A stretch of DNA of 64,000 nucleotides from Methylorubrum populi (GTDB taxonomy: Bacteria; Pseudomonadota; Alphaproteobacteria; Rhizobiales; Beijerinckiaceae), in assembly GCA_036946625.1 (NCBI GenBank), contig JAQIIU010000002.1, positions 248,001-312,000 on the forward strand, given 5' to 3'. The notes beneath the pieces were generated by a model. It was not told the DNA's origin and did not search any database. It was given only the letters and a program-made list of their open reading frames with translations. This document shows, piece after piece, positions 1 to 10,790 of the stretch (positions are counted from its first letter, which is position 1; every line of letters starts with the position of its first letter). The position numbers were made by a program, and so were the translations under genes.

Positions 1-1
1 C

Positions 2-703
2 GAGATCGCCCCGCGTCCCGACGCGGTGCAGGTCGATCCCGGTCTCGTGCCCGCCCTGGAACGCCTGCGCGAGCGGCTCGGCGGGGCGCTCGCCGTGGTG
101 ACGGGACGGCCGGTCGCGGTGATCGACGCGTTCCTCGGGCCCGCCCGCTTCGACGTGGCCGGCCTGCACGGGGTCGAGCGCCGGGTCGACGGCCGGCTCA
201 GCGGCGGCCGGCCGGAGGATCACCCGGACCTGCGCGCCGGCGTCGAGCGGCTCCACGCGGAGACGGCGCGCTACGAGGCCGTGCTGATCGAGGACAAGGG
301 GGCCTCGGTCGCGGTGCACTGGCGGCTCGCCGCGCCGGGCGACGCGCGGGCGGCCGAAGACATCGTCAAGGCGGTGGCGGCCGATCTCGGGGCCGCCTAC
401 CGGCTCCAGCTCGGCAAGGCGGTCGGCGAGATCGTGCCGGCGAGCGCCACCAAGGGCCACGCCATCCGCGCCTTCCTGGAGACCGGCCCCTATGCCGGCC
501 GCCGGGCGATCTTCCTGGGCGACGACCGCACCGACGAGATCGCCTTCGCCTCCGTCAACGAGGATGGCGGGATCAGCGTGCGCATCGGCGACGGGGATAC
601 CGTGGCAGCCCGCCGCCTCGCCGGCCCGGCCGAGGTGCGCGCCCTGATCGCGGCCTGGGCCGACGGCGCACCGATCGACCCCGGGGCGCTGCCCGCCGCC
701 TGA
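2..703 (+). CDS. otsB: Trehalose-6-phosphate phosphatase, 5' end missing
   Basis: This HAD-superfamily phosphatase removes phosphate from trehalose 6-phosphate, the second step of OtsA/OtsB trehalose synthesis in the cytoplasm. The reading frame is open to the window edge and no start is visible, so the N-terminus with the catalytic DxD motif lies outside. What remains shows the HAD motif II region (VVTGRP), the family signature GLHGVERR, a lysine in ATKGHA and the metal-binding motif IV GDDRTDE. About 230 residues are present, close to the family length of about 250, so only a short piece is missing. A partner otsA would be expected just upstream. Identification is firm from the motif set. 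Confidence 0.9.
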   Translation, partial: EIAPRPDAVQVDPGLVPALERLRERLGGALAVVTGRPVAVIDAFLGPARFDVAGLHGVERRVDGRLSGGRPEDHPDLRAGVERLHAETARYEAVLIEDKGASVAVHWRLAAPGDARAAEDIVKAVAADLGAAYRLQLGKAVGEIVPASATKGHAIRAFLETGPYAGRRAIFLGDDRTDEIAFASVNEDGGISVRIGDGDTVAARRLAGPAEVRALIAAWADGAPIDPGALPAA

Positions 704-783
704 AAGGTCGTCCGGCGCTTGCCGAGCGACGGCCGGGCCCTCTGTTAAGATCGCGGCAAAGGCTTGCGAGAAGCGAGAGGCGG

Positions 784-1785
784 ATGTTCGAATTCCCGGT
801 GCTGATCGGCGATGTCGGCGGAACGAATGCCCGCTTCGGCCTGATCGAGACGAAGGGCGCGGCGCCCCGGATCCTCTCCCGCGAAGCGACGGCTGGCCAT
901 TCCGACCCGAGCGCTGCGATCCGCGCTTCGCTCGGTGCGTGCGATGCGCCCGCGCCGCGCTCGGCGATCCTGGCGATCGCCGGCCGGGTCGATGCGCCGG
1001 CCGTGCAACTCACCAACGCCGACTGGCGGGTGGACGCGGCCGCGATCGGGCGGGATTTCGGGCTCGCACGGGTCGCCCTGGTCAACGATTACGTGCCGGT
1101 CGCGGCGGGCGCCGCCGGCATCGAACCCGACGACCTCACCCCGATCGGCCCGGAGACGAGCGACACGCGCGGGCCCCGCCTCGTGCTCGGGCCCGGCACC
1201 GGCTTCGGCGCCGCCGCCCTGATCCCCTACGAGGACCGCCTCGCCGTCGTCTCGACCGAGGCCGGCCACACCGATCTCGGCCCGACCGACGCGGAGGAGG
1301 CCGAGATCTGGCCGGCGGTCGAGCGCGTCGGGGGCCGCGTGACCGTGGAGACGCTGCTCTCCGGCTCGGGGCTGGCGCGGCTGCACGCGGCGGTCCGCGC
1401 GGTGCGGGCGGGCGGCGACGGCACCCTGCACGACCCGGCCGAGATCACCGAGGCCGGCCTGTCGGGCGAGGACCCGCACGCGCGGGCCGCGCTCGCCCTG
1501 TTCGGCAAGCTTCTGGGCCGCGTCTGCGGGGATCTGGCGCTGACCTTCCTCGCCACCGGCGGCGTCTATATCGGCGGCGGCATCGCCCCGCGGATCGTCC
1601 CGCTGCTGCGGGAGGGCGCGTTCCGCGAGGCCTTCGAGCGCAAGGCGCCCTTCGCGGCGCAGATGCGGACCATCCCCACCAGCGTCATCACCGTGAAGGA
1701 CCCCGCCTTCAGCGGCCTCGCCGCGCTCGCCGGCGAGGGGAGGCGCTTCGTCTATCACGGACAGGCCTGGACGCCGGAGAGCTGA
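784..1785 (+). CDS. glk: Glucokinase
   Basis: This ATP-dependent glucokinase (Glk family, not ROK) phosphorylates glucose to glucose 6-phosphate. The 333-residue protein starts with the phosphate-binding segment GDVGGTNARFG. It carries the family motifs LVNDY, GPGTGFG, EAGHTDLGP and LSGSGL in the expected order, and a C-terminal GGVYIGGGIAPR segment. The ATG start is preceded by a purine-rich GAGAGGCGG. It lies 80 bp after otsB in the same direction, so the pair may link glucose phosphorylation to trehalose metabolism; that functional link is an inference. Length and motif spacing are normal for the family. Confidence 0.93.
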   Translation: MFEFPVLIGDVGGTNARFGLIETKGAAPRILSREATAGHSDPSAAIRASLGACDAPAPRSAILAIAGRVDAPAVQLTNADWRVDAAAIGRDFGLARVALVNDYVPVAAGAAGIEPDDLTPIGPETSDTRGPRLVLGPGTGFGAAALIPYEDRLAVVSTEAGHTDLGPTDAEEAEIWPAVERVGGRVTVETLLSGSGLARLHAAVRAVRAGGDGTLHDPAEITEAGLSGEDPHARAALALFGKLLGRVCGDLALTFLATGGVYIGGGIAPRIVPLLREGAFREAFERKAPFAAQMRTIPTSVITVKDPAFSGLAALAGEGRRFVYHGQAWTPES

Positions 1786-1916
1786 CGGGACGGCACCGGC
1801 GGGAGACCCTGGCGCCCGCCGAACGGTCTGTTAACCATGGGTCGCGATAAGCTCGCGCGTCCGGCAGGCCTCGTCCCGAGGCGGGCCGGAGCGTGGAGCC
1901 GACCAGAGTCCCGACC

Positions 1917-2819
1917 ATGCGCGCCAAGCCCCTCCTTCGCGCCCGCTTCCTCCTCATCGCCGGGGCGATCGCGCTCCCGGCCGGCGTCCAGGCCGCGCCC
2001 CGGGCCCACAGGGCCAAGGCGGCGCCCGCGGGCGTGGCGGTCGATTACAGCGTCAACCTCGCCGGCATCCCGATCGGCAACGCCCAGCTCACCGGCGCCT
2101 TCGACGGCGCGCGCTACCGCATGGACGTCTCGGCGGTGCTGACCGGCCTCGTCGGCGCGGTCACCGGCGGCCAGGGCTCGGCCCGCTCCTCGGGCAGCAT
2201 CGCCGCCGCGCCGCTGCCGAGCGCCTTCGCCATCGCCACCCGCACCAGCAGTTCCGGCATCGCCGTGCGCATGGCGCTCGCGAACGGCAACGTCACCCAG
2301 GCCGAGATCACCCCGCCGCTGCTCGACACCGGCGACCGGGTGCCGGTCACGGCCGCCGCCAAGCGCGGCGTGATCGATCCGGCGAGCGCCCTGATGATGC
2401 CGGCCCGCGCCCGCGCGGACCTCACCGATCCGGAGAACTGCAACCGCACGCTTCCCGTCTTCGACGGCGCCACCCGCTTCAACGTGGTGCTCAGCTACGG
2501 CGAGACCCGGCAGGTGGAGAAGCCCGGCTACAGCGGCCCGGTGCTGGTCTGCAACGCCCGCTACGTCGCCATCGCCGGCCACCGGCCCGACCGGCCGGGG
2601 GTGAAGTTCATGGAGGAGAACCGCGACATGTCGGTCTGGCTCGCCCCCGTGGAGGGCGCGCGGGTGCTGGTGCCGATGCGGATCTCGGTGCGCACCACGC
2701 TCGGCACCAACATCATCGAGGCGACGCGCTGGACGCGGACCGGCACGGCGACCGCCACCGGCGGCGAGGCGCAGCCCGCCGCCGCGACCGTCGCCGAGGC
2801 GCGCCTGTCCCCGCGCTAG
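1917..2819 (+). CDS. DUF3108 family secreted protein
   Basis: This is an exported protein of unknown function resembling the DUF3108 family. The chosen ATG gives a classical signal peptide: a positive start (MRAKPLLRAR), a hydrophobic core and an Ala-x-Ala cleavage region ending VQA. An in-frame GTG at 1893 would add eight residues ahead of the signal peptide and is less likely. The mature part opens with VDYSVNLAGIPIGNAQL, the usual start of the beta-rich fold, and has three scattered cysteines. A periplasmic or outer-membrane-associated role is likely from the signal peptide alone. The substrate or partner is unknown. Confidence 0.75.
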   Translation: MRAKPLLRARFLLIAGAIALPAGVQAAPRAHRAKAAPAGVAVDYSVNLAGIPIGNAQLTGAFDGARYRMDVSAVLTGLVGAVTGGQGSARSSGSIAAAPLPSAFAIATRTSSSGIAVRMALANGNVTQAEITPPLLDTGDRVPVTAAAKRGVIDPASALMMPARARADLTDPENCNRTLPVFDGATRFNVVLSYGETRQVEKPGYSGPVLVCNARYVAIAGHRPDRPGVKFMEENRDMSVWLAPVEGARVLVPMRISVRTTLGTNIIEATRWTRTGTATATGGEAQPAAATVAEARLSPR

Positions 2820-2860
2820 CTGTTCCCCGGAACCCGTTCGGCCCGGCAATCCCGCGCTCG

Positions 2861-2970
2861 CCCTCATCCTGAGGTGTCGACGCGCGGCGGCGGCCTCGAA
2901 GGGTGTTCCAGGGAGCGCGCGGGACTTGGAAGATCCTTCGAGGCCGCTTCGCAGCACCTCAGGATGAGGG
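2861..2970. repeat. Long intergenic inverted repeat (CCTCATCCTGAGG type)
   Basis: Arms of 16 bp, CCCTCATCCTGAGGTG at 2861-2876 and its exact reverse complement at 2955-2970, enclose further imperfectly paired sequence (CGGCCTCGAAGG near the left arm, CCTTCGAGGCCG near the right). The element can fold into one long hairpin. It lies just after the DUF3108 gene. CCTCATCCTGAGG palindromes are a recurring intergenic repeat type in Rhizobiales genomes. Only this copy was seen in the window. Confidence 0.75.
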
Positions 2971-3048
2971 ATTCGGGTTGGATACGCGAAATCGAACGGG
3001 GTCCGAGGCGGTCAGGAAGATTGCCATGTCCCGCGCCACCATTGCCTC

Positions 3049-3262
3049 GATCGGACGATACTGCTGGCGAATGGTGTCGGATCGCTCAGAACCCTCGTCC
3101 GGCTCGCGTCGCGTTGCTGGATTGCTTCGCCTGACGGCTCGCAATGACGGTGTGAGCGATCCTCTTCGTCATTGCGAGGGGGAGCCGAAGCAATCCAGTG
3201 CGCGACGCGAGCCGGATGAGACACGCGCATCATCCGAAACCTGTTCGCCAGCCGTATCGATC
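3049..3262. repeat. Composite palindromic repeat, copy 1 (about 210 bp)
   Basis: The two halves are near-perfect reverse complements: GGATTGCTTCGCC...CGCAATGACGG at about 3118-3150 pairs with CGTCATTGCGAGG...GAAGCAATCC at about 3167-3196. Pairing continues outward through GTCCGGCTCGCGTCGCG and down to GATAC/GTATC ends. It is the longest copy of a family also seen near 7331, 8981, 24591, 47932 and 50343. It ends directly against a reading frame that lacks a start codon. Confidence 0.75.
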
Positions 3263-3265
3263 AGA

Positions 3266-3577
3266 CGGAAAAATCTCCGGATCGCCTGCCTGGCCCTGCC
3301 GCTCCTCGCGGGTACGGCCCGCGCCGGCGGCCCCCTGGAAGCCGGGCCGGATTGCGGCCCCGACGCCTTCTCCTCCGCGCAGGTGATCGAGCGCCGCCCG
3401 CCGCGCCGCGGCCCGGTGACGGTGATGCCCGACACGCTCTGCACCGACCTGACGCCGCAGCCACCGCAGCCGCGGATCGACATCTACGTCGATCCCGGCC
3501 TCGGCGCCCCGGCTGGCGTGCCGGGCGCGAGCGCCCCATATGAGGGCAGGTCGCCGCGAATCGCCCCGTCCCGCTAG
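3266..3577 (+). CDS. Small putative secreted protein, start unclear
   Basis: An open frame encodes a short hydrophobic leader (LRIACLALPLLAGTARA) that looks like the end of a signal peptide. About 85 residues follow, with three cysteines, a PPRRGPVTVMPDT segment and IDIYVDPG. No ATG, GTG or TTG lies at a sensible place ahead of the leader. The palindromic repeat at 3049-3262 ends right in front of it, so the repeat may have replaced the original start. It may be a 5'-damaged gene or may use a rare start such as CTG at 3290. No function is recognised. The downstream helicase frame could begin inside its end (ATG 3540). Confidence 0.4.
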   Translation, partial: RKNLRIACLALPLLAGTARAGGPLEAGPDCGPDAFSSAQVIERRPPRRGPVTVMPDTLCTDLTPQPPQPRIDIYVDPGLGAPAGVPGASAPYEGRSPRIAPSR

Positions 3578-3665
3578 CGGCCGTTCTCCGTCGCAGGGCT
3601 TGCCGGCCCGGCTGTCCTCCGCTCCTCCGACGGCCCTTGGTGCCGCAGGGATCGCCGCCCCTCGC

Positions 3666-6600
3666 ATGACGCTCCGCACCCTTCACCGCGAGGCCCGCGC
3701 GCGCGGGGTCACGGCGGTGCTCGGCCCGACCAACACGGGCAAGACCCACATGGCGATCGAGCGGATGCTCCAGCATCCGACCGGCATGATCGGCCTGCCC
3801 CTTCGGCTCCTGGCCCGCGAGGTCTACCTGCGCGTCGTCGCCAAGGTCGGGGCGGAGAACGTCGCCCTCGTCACCGGCGAGGAGAAGATCAAGCCGGACC
3901 GGCCGCGCTACTGGATCTGCACCATCGAGGCGATGCCGCGCGACCTCGAAGTCGCATACGTCGCGATCGACGAGATCCAGCTCGCCGCCGACATGGATCG
4001 CGGCCACGTCTTCACCGACCGCCTGCTCTACCGGCGCGGGCGCGAGGAGACGCTGCTGATCGGCTCCTCGACCATGCTGCCGCCGGTCCAGGCGCTGATC
4101 CCCGGCGTGCAGACCACGACCCGCCCCCGCCTCTCGCAACTCACCTTCGCGGGCGAGAAGAAGATCTCGCGGCTGCCGCACCGCACGGCGATCGTCGCCT
4201 TCTCGGCCGAGGAGGTCTACGCCATCGCCGAGCTGATCCGGCGCCAGCGCGGCGGCGCGGCCGTGGTGCTCGGCGCGCTCTCGCCGCGCACCCGCAACGC
4301 CCAGGTCGAGCTCTATCAGTCCGGCGAGGTCGATTACCTCGTCGCCACCGACGCGGTCGGCATGGGGCTCAACCTCGACGTCGACCACGTGGCCTTCGCC
4401 GCCAACTGGAAATACGACGGCACCCGTTTCCGCAAGCTGACCCCGGCCGAGATGGGCCAGATCGCGGGCCGCGCCGGACGCCACACCTCGGACGGCACCT
4501 TCGGCTCCACCGGCCGCTGCCCGCCCTTCGAGCCGGAGATGGTCGAGGCGCTGGAGAACCACGACTTCGATCCGGTGCGCATGCTGCAATGGCGCAACCC
4601 GGACCTCGACTTCGCCTCGCTCGAAACGCTTCGGGCGAGCCTCGACGCGCACCCGCACGAACAGGGCCTGACCCGCGCGCCCATGGGGGAGGACCAGCAG
4701 GCGCTGGAAATCCTGATGCGCGAGGAGGACATCGCAGACATGGCGCGGAGCCGGTCCGCGGTGCGGCGCCTGTGGGACACCTGCGGCGTGCCGGACTACC
4801 GCAAGGTCCATCCCCAGACTCACGCCGACCTCGTGGCGCAGCTCTACCGCTTCCTGATGCGCGGCATGGCGGGGCGCATCCCCAACGACTGGTTCGCCCG
4901 CCACGTGGCGATGATCGATCGCACCGACGGCGACATCGACGCCCTGTCCCAGCGCATCGCGCAAGGCAGAACCTGGACCTTCGTGGCGAACAGGCCCGAC
5001 TGGTTGCTCGATCCTCTGCATTGGCAGGGCGAGACGCGTCGGGTAGAGGACAGACTGTCCGACGCCCTGCACGAGCGCCTCGCGAGCCGCTTCGTCGACA
5101 GGCGCACCAGCGTCCTGATGCGGCGCTTGAGAGAGAAGACGATGCTGGAAGCCGAAATCACCTCCGGCGGTGACGTCACCGTCGAGGGTCAACATGTGGG
5201 CCGTCTTCACGGCTTCCAATTCGTGCCCGACCCCCAGGCCGAGGGCCAGGAAGCCAAGACGCTGCGCTCCGCCGCCGAGAAGGCGCTGGCCGGCGAGATC
5301 GAGGCGCGGGCCGACCGCTTCGCCTCGGCGGCCGACGCCGCGCTGGTGCTCTCGCATGACGGCATCGTCCGCTGGACCGGAGAGCCGGTCGCCAAGCTGA
5401 CCTCCGGCGACAAGCTGTTCGAGCCGGGGCTGCGCCTCGTCGCCGACGACAGCCTGGGCGGCGCGTCCCGCGAGAAGGTCGAGGCGCGGCTCTCCGCGTG
5501 GCTGCGCGCCCACGTCGTGCGCCTGCTGGGACCGCTGATGGAGATCGAGTCGGCGGCCGACCTCACCGGGCTCGCCCGCGGCATCGGCTATCAGGTGGTC
5601 GAGGCCCTGGGCGTGCTGGAGCGGGCGAAGGTCGCCCACGAGATGCGCAGCCTGGATCAGGACGGGCGCGCCAACCTGCGCCGCCACGGCGTGCGCTTCG
5701 GCGCCTACCACATCTTCCTGCCGGCGCTCCTGAAGCCGGCCCCGCGCACGCTCGCCGCCCAGCTCTGGGCGCTCAAGAGCGGCGGCCTCGACCAGCCCGG
5801 CCTCGACGAGATCGCGCATCTGGCCGGCTCGGGGCGCACCTCGATCAAGGTCGATCCGGCCATCGCCAAGGGTCTCTACCGCGCCGCCGGCTTCCGGGTC
5901 TGCGGCGAGCGGGCGGTGCGCGTCGACATCCTGGAGCGGCTCGCCGACCTGATCCGCCCGGCCATCGCCTACCGCCCCGGCACCACCCCGGGCGAGCCCC
6001 CGGCCGGCACCGCCGACGGCGACGGCTTCGTCGCCACCGTCAACATGACCTCGCTGGTCGGCTGTTCGGGCGAGGATTTCGCCTCGATCCTGAAGTCGCT
6101 CGGCTACGTCGCGCAGGTACGCCCCGGCCCGGCCATCACCGTGCCGCTGGTGGCCGCCGCGCCGACCGTGCCCGCCGCACGGCCCGCCGAGGCCGCGCCG
6201 CAGGAAACGGTGACCGCGCAACCGTCGCAGGACACGGCTGCCGAGGCCGCGGAGCCGGCCACCGCCGAGGTCACGCTCGACGAGAGCGCCGAGGCGTCGG
6301 CGGAGGCTTCTGCCTCCGAGGCCGAACCCGCGGCGGCGGAGCCGACCGAGGCTCCCGCGGAAGCGGCGGACGTGGCCGAGGAGCTGGCGCCTCCCGAAGC
6401 CGTGACGGAGACGGGCCGCGAGGCCGCCTCTCCGATGCCGGCCGAGACCGCGGCCGCCGCGGGCGAAGCCGCGGCGGCCGGTGAGGTCGAGGCGGTGGAT
6501 GCCGCGGATTCGGCCCTTCCCGCGGAGGAAGCCGCCGCGGAAGCGGCGACTGCCGAAGCCGGCGCCGAGCCGGCCGCACCGGCGGCTCCCGAGACCGTCG

Positions 6601-6980
6601 AGGTCTGGCACCTGCATCGTCCGCAGCGCCATACCGGACCGCGGCCCGGCCGTGGCCAGGGACGCCAGGACGGGCGTCAGGACGGCAGGCAGGATGGCCG
6701 TCACGGCGAGCGGCGGGGCGATGGTCCGCGCCGTCCCCGCGAGGATCGGCCCGAGGGCGGCCGTGCCGAGGGCAGGGGCGACGGGCGCCGGGAAGGCGAG
6801 GGCGGCCCGCGCCGCGACCACCCCGGCGGGCGCAGCCGGCCCGACCGCCGCGACGAGAACCGCCGCCCCAACGCCGAGCCGCGCCCGCCGCGCCGCGAGC
6901 GCCAGCCCGATCCCGATTCGCCCTTCGCCGCGCTGGCCGCGTTGAAGGCGAAGCTCGAATCCGACGGGGGCAAGCGCTGA
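3666..6980 (+). CDS. SUV3-like DEAD/DEAH RNA helicase with long acidic and arginine-rich tail
   Basis: This superfamily 2 helicase resembles mitochondrial SUV3. The N-terminal core has Walker A GPTNTGKT, motif II DEIQ, a GSSTM segment for motif III, ATDAVGMGLN for motif V and QIAGRAGR for motif VI. Helicase and SUV3-type C-terminal regions fill about 800 residues. A tail of about 300 residues follows: first Ala/Glu/Pro-rich, then a WHLHRPQRH patch, then an Arg/Gly/Asp-rich stretch, ending in a short helix DSPFAALAALKAKLES. ATG 3666 is chosen because it sits 14 residues before the helicase core; ATG 3540 is an alternative. It is probably an RNA-processing helicase, and the tail suggests nucleic-acid binding. 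It is followed closely by the S4 gene, a common alphaproteobacterial pairing. Confidence 0.88.
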   Translation: MTLRTLHREARARGVTAVLGPTNTGKTHMAIERMLQHPTGMIGLPLRLLAREVYLRVVAKVGAENVALVTGEEKIKPDRPRYWICTIEAMPRDLEVAYVAIDEIQLAADMDRGHVFTDRLLYRRGREETLLIGSSTMLPPVQALIPGVQTTTRPRLSQLTFAGEKKISRLPHRTAIVAFSAEEVYAIAELIRRQRGGAAVVLGALSPRTRNAQVELYQSGEVDYLVATDAVGMGLNLDVDHVAFAANWKYDGTRFRKLTPAEMGQIAGRAGRHTSDGTFGSTGRCPPFEPEMVEALENHDFDPVRMLQWRNPDLDFASLETLRASLDAHPHEQGLTRAPMGEDQQALEILMREEDIADMARSRSAVRRLWDTCGVPDYRKVHPQTHADLVAQLYRFLMRGMAGRIPNDWFARHVAMIDRTDGDIDALSQRIAQGRTWTFVANRPDWLLDPLHWQGETRRVEDRLSDALHERLASRFVDRRTSVLMRRLREKTMLEAEITSGGDVTVEGQHVGRLHGFQFVPDPQAEGQEAKTLRSAAEKALAGEIEARADRFASAADAALVLSHDGIVRWTGEPVAKLTSGDKLFEPGLRLVADDSLGGASREKVEARLSAWLRAHVVRLLGPLMEIESAADLTGLARGIGYQVVEALGVLERAKVAHEMRSLDQDGRANLRRHGVRFGAYHIFLPALLKPAPRTLAAQLWALKSGGLDQPGLDEIAHLAGSGRTSIKVDPAIAKGLYRAAGFRVCGERAVRVDILERLADLIRPAIAYRPGTTPGEPPAGTADGDGFVATVNMTSLVGCSGEDFASILKSLGYVAQVRPGPAITVPLVAAAPTVPAARPAEAAPQETVTAQPSQDTAAEAAEPATAEVTLDESAEASAEASASEAEPAAAEPTEAPAEAADVAEELAPPEAVTETGREAASPMPAETAAAAGEAAAAGEVEAVDAADSALPAEEAAAEAATAEAGAEPAAPAAPETVEVWHLHRPQRHTGPRPGRGQGRQDGRQDGRQDGRHGERRGDGPRRPREDRPEGGRAEGRGDGRREGEGGPRRDHPGGRSRPDRRDENRRPNAEPRPPRRERQPDPDSPFAALAALKAKLESDGGKR

Positions 6981-7002
6981 GGGCGCGTCCTCCGGGACCG
7001 GA

Positions 7003-7278
7003 ATGAGCGCGGGGCGCCAGCGCCTCGACAAGTGGCTGTGGTTCGCGCGCTTCGCGCGGACCCGCGCGATGGCGGCCCGGCTCGTCACCGACGGCCATGT
7101 CCGCGTCAACGGCACCCGCGCCGACGCGCCGGCCAAGGCGGTCCATTGCGGCGACGTGCTCACCGTCGCCGCGCCGCACGGCACGATGCTGGTGCGGGTG
7201 CTCGATCTCGGCGAGCGCCGCGGCGGCGCCCCGGAGGCGCAGCGGCTCTACGAACCGGTCGGCGAGGCTTCGTCCTGA
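7003..7278 (+). CDS. S4-domain RNA-binding protein (Hsp15-like)
   Basis: This 91-residue protein consists almost wholly of an S4 RNA-binding domain: RLDKWLWFARFARTR, then LVTDGHVRVNG and VHCGDVLTV, the alpha-L fold used by Hsp15 and ribosomal protein S4. Hsp15 of E. coli binds stalled 50S subunits carrying nascent chains; a similar role is possible but not shown. The start is 22 bp after the helicase stop, so the two genes are probably co-transcribed. Together they form an RNA-handling pair. Family assignment is firm, specific role uncertain. Confidence 0.85.
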   Translation: MSAGRQRLDKWLWFARFARTRAMAARLVTDGHVRVNGTRADAPAKAVHCGDVLTVAAPHGTMLVRVLDLGERRGGAPEAQRLYEPVGEASS

Positions 7279-7330
7279 GGCGCTGGTTTCGAGGCGTGCG
7301 TCGGCCCGCGCGGAGCGTGATCAGACGGCG

Positions 7331-7432
7331 TGGCGGCACTGGATTGCTTCGCTCCGCTCGCAATGACGGAGAGGGTTTCCCGCACCGTCATCGCGAGGCT
7401 TCAGCCGAAGCCATCCGGCACCGCGACGGTGG
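7331..7432. repeat. Composite palindromic repeat, copy 2
   Basis: GGCACTGGATTGCTTCGC...CGCAATGACGG faces CGTCATCGCGAGG...CCGAAGCCATCCGG in inverted orientation, the same core as the copies near 3049 and 24591. It fills the space after the S4 gene. The outer ends are less well preserved than in other copies. Confidence 0.65.
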
Positions 7433-7545
7433 CCGGAGGCGCGCTGCACCTGACGTCGAACCTCCGCCGCACGGAGCAATCTTCCTTCCCGGCAAACCTG
7501 CCGCTTGATCATCGCCGCGCAAGCCTCTAAGCGGACCGCGCCTTT

Positions 7546-7624
7546 AGTGTCTCTCACAAAACTCCCGCTGCGCCGTCGCGCCCAGAGAGAGGGCTCCCGA
7601 GACCCGGGAGTTTTGCGAGGCACT
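7546..7624 (+). promoter_or_regulatory. Inverted repeat in the tuf leader
   Basis: CAAAACTCCCG at 7557-7567 and its exact complement CGGGAGTTTTG at 7605-7615 bracket a 37-bp loop. Weaker pairing extends to AGTG/CACT at the outside. The structure ends 43 bp before the EF-Tu start. It could be a leader hairpin acting on tuf expression, or a terminator for upstream read-through; the TTTTG inside the right arm is too short to be a good terminator. Function is inference only. Confidence 0.4.
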
Positions 7625-7666
7625 CTTACGCCCGGCTCACGGCCGGTCCCGCGGTAGGATTGCACG

Positions 7667-8857
<1,191 letters not shown>

Positions 8858-8910
8858 TTTCTTGGGATTGGGCGCACGGCTTCGCGCGTGCGCCTTCCCG
8901 TCGCGATATG

Positions 8911-8942
8911 AAAAAGGGCCGGCGTTTTCGCCGGCCCTTTTT
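8911..8942 (+). terminator. Intrinsic terminator of tuf
   Basis: A perfect 14-bp stem (AAAAAGGGCCGGCG / CGCCGGCCCTTTTT) with a TTTT loop lies 54 bp after the tuf stop. The A and T runs at its foot make it potentially active on both strands, but only tuf reads into it closely. Confidence 0.9.
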
Positions 8943-8980
8943 CGTTCGTTCGTTTGGTTGGGCTCGGGGCGATGCCGGTC

Positions 8981-9105
8981 GATACGGCATCCGCTTCATC
9001 GCTCCGGTCCCTCCTCCGTCATCGCGAGGCGAAGCAATCCAGTCCGCGCCCTGTCCGGAGATGTCGCGCCCCTGGATCGCTCCGCTCGCGATGACGGCGT
9101 GTGGC
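8981..9105. repeat. Composite palindromic repeat, copy 3
   Basis: It begins GATACGGCATCCGCTTCATCGC and contains CTCCGTCATCGCGAGGCGAAG facing TCGCTCCGCTCGCGATGACGG. It lies between the converging tuf and obgE genes. The right outer arm is partly decayed. Confidence 0.65.
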
Positions 9106-9137
9106 AAGAGGCGTGACGACGCTCCGGCCGAAGCGGC

Positions 9138-10303
<1,166 letters not shown>

Positions 10304-10310
10304 ACCTCTC

Positions 10311-10790
10311 TTAACTCTCCGTGCGACGGCACTGGCCGTCGAGGTTGAGGTATTTGATGCTGCGCAGACCCGCCTCGAACCAACCGCCACTGTCCGGCCG
10401 GCGCCCGTTGGCGCCGCCGTCGCCGTAGAGGTTGATCTGGATCGCTCCGTCCGGCGAGCGCAGGGTCGGCGCTTCGCCGGTCCGGTCGTAGGTCCAGGTC
10501 GGCCGCTCGTCGAACAGGGTCTGCGATCCGTCCGCCTCCCGCTGGAACAACTGGCCGTATTCGGTTCCGCCCCCCGGAGGCCCGGCGAAGTAGAACCCGA
10601 CCTTCGGCGTGCGGCCCGCGAAATTGTAGAACTCGCAGTAGAGGCGGGTTTCTCCCGAAGGTTTGGGCGCGGGCGCCGCCACGGGTTCGATCGGCGCGGG
10701 CGACACCTCGCGGGTGATCGCGACGATCAAAGCACCCAGCGCCACCGCTGTCAGACTCGCGCCGAGGCCGGCGAGCAGGCGTGTCCTCAT
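10311..10790 (-). CDS. Hypothetical membrane-anchored or secreted protein
   Basis: This 159-residue protein of unknown function has an N-terminal hydrophobic helix (LLAGLGASLTAVALGALIVAI), which is either a membrane anchor or an uncleaved signal. A Pro/Ala linker and a soluble domain follow, with two cysteines (LYCEFYNFAG and DGQCRRTES) that could form a disulphide in the periplasm. Its ATG overlaps the TGA of the upstream acetyltransferase by four bases (10787-10790), so translation is probably coupled. A longer in-frame start at 10832 lies inside the acetyltransferase gene. No family is recognised. Confidence 0.7.
   Translation of the reverse strand: MRTRLLAGLGASLTAVALGALIVAITREVSPAPIEPVAAPAPKPSGETRLYCEFYNFAGRTPKVGFYFAGPPGGGTEYGQLFQREADGSQTLFDERPTWTYDRTGEAPTLRSPDGAIQINLYGDGGANGRRPDSGGWFEAGLRSIKYLNLDGQCRRTES

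Noticed and set aside
3261..7184. Very long minus-strand open frame (1307 codons) opposite the helicase gene
   Set aside because: It is antisense to an RNA helicase with complete motifs; the translation is Arg/Ala/Gly/Leu-rich without domains. High GC produces long antisense frames throughout this window.
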